DNA of 64,000 nucleotides from Sphingobacterium sp. ML3W (GTDB lineage: Bacteria > Bacteroidota > Bacteroidia > Sphingobacteriales > Sphingobacteriaceae), in NCBI RefSeq assembly GCF_000747525.1, contig NZ_CP009278.1, positions 3,410,001 to 3,474,000 on the forward strand, written 5' to 3'. This document shows positions 54,250 through 61,314 of the stretch, piece after piece; positions within the stretch are counted from its first letter, which is position 1, and every line of letters begins with the position of its first letter. A program made the translations under genes and the position numbers. Below the pieces are notes generated by a model. The model did no database searches. It saw nothing but the letters and a program-made list of their open reading frames with translations, and was not told the DNA's origin.

Positions 54250-54879
54250 TTATCGCTTTTCCAGATTAATGAATATTTCTTTTCCTTCACGTGGTCCTAT
54301 ACTATTAAAACACTTCTGCATTCTTTTAATATCAAAATAAGCTGAAAAAAGAGATTGATAAGTTTGCAAATCACCGCCAAAAGGAGGACCAATTCTATTC
54401 AATATTTCATCAAAAAGCACTCCTATTAGTCTACCGCCTGGCTTTAGTAAAGAAGATACTTTCTCTACATATTCCTGACGTCTGTTTGGTACTATGGCAC
54501 AGAAGAAAGTTTGCTCAATCAACAAATCATATTGTCCTTGATGCTTAAAAAAATCAGCACAGATAATTTGCACAAAAGGATTTCCTTTAAATTTCTCATT
54601 CAACTGCTCTATAGCATTTGGAGCGATATCAATCAGTGTTATATTAGTGAATTTATTTTCTAATAAATAGACTGCTTCATAAGCATTTCCACAGCCAGCT
54701 ATTAAAATAGCAGCATTCCGATTAGAATATTCACGCATATAAGCCGTAATCGGTGGAGAAGCACATCCAAGATCCCAACCGATAAGATTGTTTTTCCACC
54801 TCAAATCCCAATAGTGTTGATCCAAAATCTGATCCTTTTCCTTTTTTATTGAAAGATGTTTTTCTTTTCTCTTCTCCAT
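54250..54879 (-). CDS. TPMT-type SAM-dependent methyltransferase
   Basis: The protein has 209 residues from the ATG at 54879; twelve more codons upstream look non-native (MMLLILIRNCFV). The motif WKNNLIGWDLGCASPPI (the Trp-x-x-x-x-xGW region) and LIAGCGNAYEAVYLLENKF, with IDIAPNAIEQL, match the thiopurine methyltransferase family, and LIEQTFFCAIVPNRRQEYVE is the usual post-motif. The substrates are likely halide, chalcogen or small thiol compounds; not shown. It faces the Tam-like gene. Confidence 0.85.
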   Translation of the reverse strand: MEKRKEKHLSIKKEKDQILDQHYWDLRWKNNLIGWDLGCASPPITAYMREYSNRNAAILIAGCGNAYEAVYLLENKFTNITLIDIAPNAIEQLNEKFKGNPFVQIICADFFKHQGQYDLLIEQTFFCAIVPNRRQEYVEKVSSLLKPGGRLIGVLFDEILNRIGPPFGGDLQTYQSLFSAYFDIKRMQKCFNSIGPREGKEIFINLEKR

Positions 54880-54965
54880 TACAAAACAATTTCTAATCAA
54901 AATTAATAACATCACTTCCTCATAAAAAAACGTGATATCACTATTTTTAATAAAACAAAGACATT

Positions 54966-54997
54966 ATTTTGTCATTTATTAAAATAAATGACAAAAT
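54966..54997. promoter_or_regulatory. Perfect 32-bp palindrome next to the first small RNA promoter
   Basis: Arms 54966-54980 and 54983-54997 (ATTTTGTCATTTATT and its complement) are separated by two bases. It ends 3 bp before the -33 box of the first small RNA unit, so it is a good candidate operator. The second unit has no such palindrome upstream. Confidence 0.6.
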
Positions 54998-55000
54998 ATT

Positions 55001-55031
55001 TTTGCTTAGTGTATAATTAACACTATATTTG
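55001..55031 (+). promoter_or_regulatory. Promoter of small RNA unit 1 (TTTG-N19-TATATTTG)
   Basis: TTTG at 55001-55004 and TATATTTG at 55024-55031 match the Bacteroidota consensus exactly with 19-bp spacing. Transcription would start near 55038. Confidence 0.65.
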
Positions 55032-55103
55032 TATCATCATAATTTAGGTTTATAATTGGTTAAAAAGGTTTTCATTCTCCCCGTTTGAAAACCTTTTGTT
55101 TTT
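55005..55103 (+). repeat. 99-bp direct repeat, copy 1
   Basis: By hand alignment, 93 of 99 bases match the copy at 56377-56475 with no gap; all six differences lie outside the -7 box and the C-rich loop. The unit spans the -33/-7 spacer to the terminator, and similarity fades outside it. Confidence 0.85.
55038..55103 (+). ncRNA. Putative small RNA, copy 1
   Basis: From the predicted start a transcript of about 66 bases ends in a perfect 11-bp hairpin (AAAAGGTTTTC with GAAAACCTTTT) and a GTTTTT tail. The 13-base loop ATTCTCCCCGTTT shows a single-stranded C-rich stretch. No start codon gives a sensible peptide in it. The unit is nearly identical to one 1.37 kb downstream. A trans-acting or terminator-derived regulatory RNA is an inference. 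Confidence 0.55.
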
Positions 55104-55281
55104 ACTAAAAAACCATCCTATAACATTAATATTCAGCAACTTAAAACGAAACATCACTAAGTGAGAATTTAATATCCTACTATATTTTAAAAAATATACG
55201 ATCTGTGAACTAACCCTAGCTATCCAAATAATGTTAAGTGAAAGTTCTAATTTTTTTTTCTAAAACTTTCACATTGTAAAA

Positions 55282-55944
55282 TTAAGAGTCTAATGCTTTC
55301 AAAGCTGATAGAATCTGTTCTTGCACAGAAACAACTTTTTTACTAGCAGCACTCTTTATTAGCTCATCTTGACTTATACCGCTCAACATTAAGGAATAGA
55401 CCTGATTACCATCAATAGCAGTAACATCTTCTTTCCAAGTATCCCATTTGTATGCTTTATAAAAGAGCGACAAATCACCATTAAAAGCCCAATTAATAAA
55501 TTCAGAATAACCGCATTCCAAACTTTCCCAACGTAAGGTATTTGGTGCAAAATAATATATTTTACCAATTTCGTCCCCTAACTCTCCTGCGTTAATAGCA
55601 AAATACCCTCCAATAACATCCTCCGCAACTAGTAAAAAACCGCCCTTTTCTCCTTCATTTATATAGCTTTTCCCCTTATTCCATTCCATCATACCCCTAT
55701 TCAACTTCATAGAACCTGAACCTAAGATACGCAACCAACCATCATCAACAAGAATTCCTCCAGTTTCAAAAACGATAGCTCCTACAGGAGATTTAGTCGA
55801 AATTTGTAATCTTAGCAATTCTTCATCTGCTCGTTTAGGACTCCTAGGTAAAACTTGAACAGTATTCTTCGAATTCATCATCAATTTTTTGACCGCAGCC
55901 CAGCCCAATGCCTCTTTATTAATTAATTCCTTTAACGTTTTCAT
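55282..55944 (-). CDS. DUF2625 family protein
   Basis: The 220-residue protein carries the DUF2625 text: MKTLKELINKEALGWAAVKK at the start, VLPRSPKRADEELLRLQIST, SPVGAIVFETGGILVDDGWLRILGSG (partial), KGGFLLVAEDVIGGYFAINAG and the tryptophan-rich LRWESLECGYSEFINWAF. It has no signal or membrane span. The function of the family is unknown. It is the only gene between two copies of the 99-bp repeat and runs opposite to them. Confidence 0.88.
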   Translation of the reverse strand: MKTLKELINKEALGWAAVKKLMMNSKNTVQVLPRSPKRADEELLRLQISTKSPVGAIVFETGGILVDDGWLRILGSGSMKLNRGMMEWNKGKSYINEGEKGGFLLVAEDVIGGYFAINAGELGDEIGKIYYFAPNTLRWESLECGYSEFINWAFNGDLSLFYKAYKWDTWKEDVTAIDGNQVYSLMLSGISQDELIKSAASKKVVSVQEQILSALKALDS

Positions 55945-56372
55945 CACATACTCTCTTTAAAAAATCCATATAGTAATTATAAAAATTTATAATCACAAAT
56001 AAACTCAGAATTATACCAGCCATATTTGCACATAGCTTTGTTCGACTTACTATAAACAACGATAATATCAAGAAATAGACGAAATATATTCGAATATTTT
56101 GATAGTTAACTCTGTTATTTATTTGCACGACTACAAACCAAATTTGGTAGTTCACGAACAATAATCAAAAAATTGTTATCCACAGCAGGCTAATAAACCT
56201 ATCCACAAAATTACTGAAGACACTTCATTACAAAGAAATAAAAAAGAAATGAATAACAGGAAAGAAAGAACCTTCAATTCGTGATATTTCACTTTTTCCT
56301 TTAACCAATAGTATTAAATTAATGTTTACACTATTCATTTATACAATAGTAGAAAATATATTAAAAAAAAGC

Positions 56373-56403
56373 TTGACTTAGTGTGAAAATAACACTATAT
56401 TTG
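56373..56403 (+). promoter_or_regulatory. Promoter of small RNA unit 2 (TTGA-N19-TATATTTG)
   Basis: TTG at 56373 and TATATTTG at 56396-56403 match the Bacteroidota consensus; 19 bp separate TTGA from the -7 box. Transcription would start near 56410. Confidence 0.6.
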
Positions 56404-56475
56404 TTGCATCATAATTTAGGTTTATAATTGGTTATAAAGGTTTTCATTCTCCCCGTTTGAAAACCTTTTGTTTTT
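56377..56475 (+). repeat. 99-bp direct repeat, copy 2
   Basis: See the comparison with copy 1; same orientation, 1372 bp apart. The flanks of the two copies are unrelated apart from the -33 position. Confidence 0.85.
56410..56475 (+). ncRNA. Putative small RNA, copy 2
   Basis: The predicted 66-base transcript has the same body as copy 1. The 10-bp stem AAAGGTTTTC with GAAAACCTTT and the loop ATTCTCCCCGTTT are kept, followed by TGTTTTT. One base of the stem foot differs from copy 1. The next gene starts 377 bp downstream, so it is not a leader of that gene. Confidence 0.55.
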
Positions 56476-56851
56476 CCTCCAAACCGCATATTAATCTCAA
56501 TAAATATTTAAACATCCTATTGGTATCTTGCTAACAAAAATGCTAACTTTCAATATATGGAGATTGTCCGAACAAATTTATACTACAACATGCCACTTCA
56601 GATTTATGGAGAGATGCTTTAATAGTATTCAATACCTCCCATCTATCCATACATAGTATAATTCTAAAATGACAATAGAGTAAGTTCGGAAATCATAAAA
56701 TATTATTTGTAATTTTATATATACTTAATTTTCGATGTATACATTTCCAATAAATGATAACGACTTTTACTATCTAGTAAATAAGTAAAAAGATGAACAT
56801 CATTTACATTCATTTTGATAGAAATAAAAACTAACCATAAATAGCAATATT

Positions 56852-57829
56852 ATGAAAATTCAAAAAATAGTATTAAAACTATCACTTTCGTTATGTTTTA
56901 TACTGTCAACAGAACTTGCAACTGCACAATTTGGTGGCTTGCTTAATAAAGTCGGAAAAGTAGTATCAAGTAAGGGCACACAAGCGCTAGGTTTGGACAA
57001 ATTACTTAAAGAGCCTGAAGCCATATCCACAAATTTTGAAGATGTAGATAGAAATGGTGAACAAATGCCCAGCTTTCAACAAGAGGCAACCTATAAACCA
57101 TTACAGGATCTACCCCGGAATGGCAATGATGGTTTTATCTTGCAAGCTGGTCATTTCGAGATGACAAACAAAAGCTACTGCTTAAAAGCTGGAACTCATG
57201 CACCCTCGTCAGGGGATGGCTATATGTATGCACCCTCGTTAGGTAAGAAAAAAGAAGTTGTTACTACCATACTTAAAAGTGCCGAAAATCATCCAGAAGT
57301 AAAACAAAATGATATCCAGATGCTTTTATGGACAATAATAGCTAAAACAAAATTTATCGACTACGCAGGGCCAGTTAAAGCAACAGCATTGACACTACTA
57401 ACCCCAAAACAGTTACTCCAACTCGAAGGAGGTGCACTAGGAGTTTTACCTTTTGATGCAATGGCCGCAGCTAAAGAGCAACTGCCAGAATCCATACAAG
57501 CTATTTTTGAGGCTGAAAATAACATCCGTAATCTCGTATCTTCAGGAAACTATTCTTACGAAGAGTTCGAAAAATATGCGATTCTAGCTGGAATGGCAAC
57601 ACCTAGAGCAGATACTCCAAGTGGAATTTGGACTTTACATCCCGATGGCTACTACATGCGCTATTTCCCTAGCGGTTATAGCATTACAAGGATACAGATC
57701 TATGTACCCGAAGAATTAATAAAAGAAGGTGAAAAATTAATCTATGATGCTACGGATGATATCTCATGTCCTGCCAATAACGGCTCACAGCGATTAGCAC
57801 AGACAAATGAACCAATTATTAATAGATAA
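56852..57829 (+). CDS. Secreted protein of unknown function
   Basis: The 325-residue protein has a signal peptide (IVLKLSLSLCFILSTELATA). The mature part shows FEMTNKSYCLKAGTHAPSSG around residue 105, with one cysteine before a Gly-Thr-His-Ala segment, a DIQMLLWTIIAKTKF helix, and a C-terminal segment DTPSGIWTLHPDGYYMRYFPSGY ending with YVPEELIKEG (partial). The two regions look like separate domains. I recognise no family. A perfect 16-bp hairpin follows the gene. Confidence 0.7.
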   Translation: MKIQKIVLKLSLSLCFILSTELATAQFGGLLNKVGKVVSSKGTQALGLDKLLKEPEAISTNFEDVDRNGEQMPSFQQEATYKPLQDLPRNGNDGFILQAGHFEMTNKSYCLKAGTHAPSSGDGYMYAPSLGKKKEVVTTILKSAENHPEVKQNDIQMLLWTIIAKTKFIDYAGPVKATALTLLTPKQLLQLEGGALGVLPFDAMAAAKEQLPESIQAIFEAENNIRNLVSSGNYSYEEFEKYAILAGMATPRADTPSGIWTLHPDGYYMRYFPSGYSITRIQIYVPEELIKEGEKLIYDATDDISCPANNGSQRLAQTNEPIINR

Positions 57830-57902
57830 TGATTTACACTGCCAATTCTGAAAAACATGATTTAAAAGTAAATATTTTTTGATCAAAAAAGGCACATACA
57901 AA

Positions 57903-57953
57903 TTTTAGAAGGCTACTACTCGTAAAACACAACGAGATAGTAGCCTTCTAAAA
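57903..57953. terminator. Strong hairpin after the secreted-protein gene
   Basis: A perfect 16-bp stem (57903-57918 with 57938-57953) is extended inside by CTCGT/ACGAG with one bulged base. Its TTTT/AAAA feet suit either strand, but the position makes it the terminator of the 56852-57829 gene. Confidence 0.7.
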
Positions 57954-57993
57954 ATAAAAGAACTATTACAATTCGCAATCAACTTCGTTAAAC

Positions 57994-58024
57994 AAAAAAT
58001 GCGAAGCTTTTACACTCCGCATTT
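57994..58024 (-). terminator. Terminator of the SusCD-lipoprotein operon
   Basis: On the minus strand AAATGCGGAG pairs with CTTCGCATTT (one G-U pair) over an 8-base loop, followed by TTT G. It lies 59 bp after the lipoprotein stop. Confidence 0.65.
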
Positions 58025-58082
58025 CCCTACAAACTAAATCACCAAACTAGTTTTTCTTTGACCGCGTACGGTTTTTCTTCCT

Positions 58083-59066
58083 TTACCATTCGATAGATTG
58101 ATCTTCGTCTGGAATCTCCGTATTCAACCGCCGTTGTAAAATCAATGAGCCAGAAACCTTATATGTAATATCAACATTAGGAACCATAGTGTAATCGGTA
58201 AATTGATAGTCGATGTTATTGATGGCTATATACCGATGCAAAAGGTAAGGACGTACAGCGTCCATCTGCTCTGAAATCGTATAACTCGCGTCTTTATTAG
58301 CTTTAAACTTTATATTAGCATTATCAGCCCTTAAGCTAACTCCACCAGTTTCGTTAAAAGTTGCATAAATTTTATATTGACCACGATCCTGTCGCTCTTC
58401 ATCTATGTTTCCTGCATAAAAGAAAATGGTATTTTCATCAACCACATAACTCCGAATTTCACTTTTAACAATAGGAGTTTCATTTTCATAGCCTTCCATA
58501 CTAGTTCTTAGTGCAGTGCCACTGTATGTACCCGAATAATTATTAAAAGGAAAAATACGCAATAGTGCTTTACGGTAATGTTTTCGTGGATTCACTTTGT
58601 ATCCATTGGAAACATCATCCAAAATGGTTAATGGAAGCACCCACTTATCAACCATATCAATATTTTTGAGCGTGAAATCGATAGGCATTAAAGCAGTATT
58701 TTCGCCCGACTTAATATCTACTGTAGGGGAAATGGAAAAATATTGACTATTGAGCTCTCTATAATAAAAATCTTCCCTGTTTTGAAAGCGCTCATAATTC
58801 AAAATATTCAATGTATCAGCATCTACAGCAACATTAATGGTCATGTTTTTATCATTTAAAGTAGATCCACTAACGATTAATGGCAGCATGAAAGTAGTTT
58901 TTTGATCTCCCTTATAACGAACATAGATATTAGATACTCCTTCATTTGTCAAAGGAGCCTTAAACGAAACAAAATTTTCAAATTGTTCATCTTTCCATTC
59001 ATCATTGCATCCACTAAATACAAGCAGCAATAAGAACAGAAAGAGTTGTATATATGTTTTTTTCAT
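58083..59066 (-). CDS. DUF1735/DUF4973 surface lipoprotein of a PUL
   Basis: The 327-residue protein has a lipoprotein signal with lipobox FSGC. The DUF1735 (BT_3987-like) domain lies at about 25-160 (YVRYKGDQKTTFMLPLIVSG, VDADTLNILNYERF) and a DUF4973-like C-terminal domain at 180-320 (NYSGTYSGTALRTSM, ending in VSGSLILQRR). Such proteins sit after SusD in many utilization loci and are held to bind glycans at the cell surface. A 182-bp gap separates it from susD. Confidence 0.88.
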   Translation of the reverse strand: MKKTYIQLFLFLLLLVFSGCNDEWKDEQFENFVSFKAPLTNEGVSNIYVRYKGDQKTTFMLPLIVSGSTLNDKNMTINVAVDADTLNILNYERFQNREDFYYRELNSQYFSISPTVDIKSGENTALMPIDFTLKNIDMVDKWVLPLTILDDVSNGYKVNPRKHYRKALLRIFPFNNYSGTYSGTALRTSMEGYENETPIVKSEIRSYVVDENTIFFYAGNIDEERQDRGQYKIYATFNETGGVSLRADNANIKFKANKDASYTISEQMDAVRPYLLHRYIAINNIDYQFTDYTMVPNVDITYKVSGSLILQRRLNTEIPDEDQSIEW

Positions 59067-59248
59067 TGGACTATTATTATGAGTTTAAATTTTAAATGGC
59101 ATAAATAAGTTTGTTAACCTCTCTTTTTATTTTATAGGCATCCATCTTATTTTCAGTTTTATAAATGTCTACCGGGCATATATGGTCGTAATCAGCTAAC
59201 CCTTGAAATTCTTACTTCTATTAGTTCATGCAGCTTTAAATGAAATAT

Positions 59249-61303
59249 TTAATCATTATATGTCCATCCTGGATTTTGTGTCAGTCGTTTATTACGTTTA
59301 AGTTCACTATGACTAATCGGCCAGAACCACATCTTATCCGCAAAACTCGTTTTAAGTGTCCATACGGCCACAGGTCTATGAAAGAGATCCCTCTCCTTAG
59401 AATTCATCAATACATTACAGCCGTAAATAGGCAACGCCTCCTCTATAGGAGCATCCATCCACCTACGTAGGTCATAATAGCGCTGTCCTTCTCCCATTAA
59501 TTCTATAAAACGTTCCCGCTTCAATGTTTTTCTTAATTCACTCTTGTTGCTATATACCTGAGATGGATAATCGGGTACACCACCTCTAATTCGAATCGGA
59601 TGAATACCTCGTTGTATTTGACTTATATCGCGGCTGAGAGCATAATCCCCACCTCGCCATGATGGAATAGTATAAGAGCCATCAAGTTCGTTTAGCGCCT
59701 CTGCATATGCCAATAAAATATCTGCATAGCGAATAGCAGGTTCAGCTTTTGAAATTACACGTGAGTCACTACCACCTTCATAAGTATCACTTGGGTGAAC
59801 AAATTTTTTCACTCCAAAACCTGTACGTAGCCAATATGCATTGGAAGAGTTGAATCCATTACCTTTCGTATCATCGCGATAATAAAATACCTGTTGATTA
59901 CGATTACGTTCTAAAGTCTCATTCAGCAACGTCCAAAAGCTACCATTATAAGCAACAGAAGCGTAAAATCTAGGTTCCCTATTTGCGTATTGTAACGAAA
60001 CCCCTTCTCTCAAAGGCTTATACTTCCCAGCGTTGTAATCTTCTTCCGACACATAGCCACTTAGACGGTTAGATCCATTTCCACGTCCAATCTCACTATC
60101 TTTACCGGGCGCGTCTTTCCCATCATTCATATAATATGCATCAACGAGCTTCTGGGTAAGTCCATGCGTATTCCAACCCGTTGCAGAACGAGGCAACTGG
60201 TGGATGACCATAGAAGCTATACTTTCACCATCCTGATTATTACCTCTTGTAAAAATTAGCTCAGGATTCCCCGAAGCTTGCAACGTACCGTCAAACACTT
60301 GTGCATATGATTTGGCTGGATCGATATTTGCCCAACCTTCTGGCCAATTTTTTTCTGAAAAATTATTGTCTTTCGGCGATATAACTGTTGCATCCTCACC
60401 TGTCTCTTGTAGCGGAACCCAATACAGTCTATATACTCCTAGTTCAATTACATCCCTTGCTGCGGCAGCAGCCTTTGCCCATTTTTCTCCTTGATAATCG
60501 GCTGAAAGTAATTTTTTACCGGTATCATCAACCAATCTTGCAGCAAAACTTGATGTGTTTCCATTTGCGAGCGGACTTGCTGCGTAAAGCAATACTTTGG
60601 CACGTGTGGCCAATGCCGCCCCACAACTAGGACGAGCAGACCCATCTTGACCACGATTCATTCCCAGTTTTTCCATTTCTTTCGCTGCTAGCAACATCTC
60701 ATCCGCAATAAATGTTGCACACTCCTCATATGTATTTCGTGCAGTAGCGATATCCTCATAACTTTCAGTATAATCGATTCCCTCATCTGGCAATAATGGA
60801 ATGGGCCCGTATTTCCGTAATAGTAACCAATAAAGATAAGCCCTTCCAAAGCGCGCTTGCCCTCGGTAATCTTCAATTTCAACAGGAGTCATTTCTGTAT
60901 TCATATAGACATTATGAATAAAAGTAGTCGCATTACGAATCCCTCTGTAACATTGTGTCCAAGTACCCTGTTTGTCATTCTCGCCATAAAGGCCCATTTT
61001 GAACATATTGTATGACAGTTCATTCTTTGAAGGATCAAAATCCTTATCTCGATCGCCATAATACATATCATCGGCAAAATTATGCGGAGTAAGTCCTTTA
61101 CTGGCCACATCGACATTCTCACCTTTTAATTCCCCAAAAACATGCGCTAACCACTCTTCGGTATACACTTTGCTTTTAAACACTTTTTCAATCGTAATCC
61201 GATCCTTAAAATATTGATCAGATTCTAGATAATTTTTTTTACAGGAGGAAATAAAACTTGTGCTAAACACAAGAAATAACAGGAAATATATCTTCTTTTC
61301 CAT
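59249..61303 (-). CDS. SusD/RagB-family glycan-binding lipoprotein
   Basis: The 684-residue protein has a lipoprotein signal (lipobox ISSC) and the SusD layout of TPR-like helices. Visible are GQARFGRAYLYWLLLRKYGPIPLLPDEG (in part), the NPELIFTRGN region and the C-terminal RRWMDAPIEEALPIYGCN and FWPISHSELKRNKRLTQNPGW (in part). It caps the SusC transporter and binds the carbohydrate. At 684 residues it is at the long end of the family. The 11-bp gap to SusC indicates an operon. Confidence 0.95.
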   Translation of the reverse strand: MEKKIYFLLFLVFSTSFISSCKKNYLESDQYFKDRITIEKVFKSKVYTEEWLAHVFGELKGENVDVASKGLTPHNFADDMYYGDRDKDFDPSKNELSYNMFKMGLYGENDKQGTWTQCYRGIRNATTFIHNVYMNTEMTPVEIEDYRGQARFGRAYLYWLLLRKYGPIPLLPDEGIDYTESYEDIATARNTYEECATFIADEMLLAAKEMEKLGMNRGQDGSARPSCGAALATRAKVLLYAASPLANGNTSSFAARLVDDTGKKLLSADYQGEKWAKAAAAARDVIELGVYRLYWVPLQETGEDATVISPKDNNFSEKNWPEGWANIDPAKSYAQVFDGTLQASGNPELIFTRGNNQDGESIASMVIHQLPRSATGWNTHGLTQKLVDAYYMNDGKDAPGKDSEIGRGNGSNRLSGYVSEEDYNAGKYKPLREGVSLQYANREPRFYASVAYNGSFWTLLNETLERNRNQQVFYYRDDTKGNGFNSSNAYWLRTGFGVKKFVHPSDTYEGGSDSRVISKAEPAIRYADILLAYAEALNELDGSYTIPSWRGGDYALSRDISQIQRGIHPIRIRGGVPDYPSQVYSNKSELRKTLKRERFIELMGEGQRYYDLRRWMDAPIEEALPIYGCNVLMNSKERDLFHRPVAVWTLKTSFADKMWFWPISHSELKRNKRLTQNPGWTYND

Positions 61304-61314
61304 TTCTTTTCAAT

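Larger units (their letters stand above)
55945..56851. other. Long gap around the second small RNA unit
   Basis: Apart from the small RNA unit, the 900 bases carry no gene that I believe in. The sequence is very AT-rich on both sides. An 80-codon minus-strand frame at 55919-56161 overlaps the DUF2625 start and looks random. Confidence 0.5.

Noticed and set aside
55919..56161. 80-codon frame upstream of DUF2625
   Set aside because: It overlaps the DUF2625 start on the same strand in another frame and has a composition typical of noncoding AT-rich DNA.
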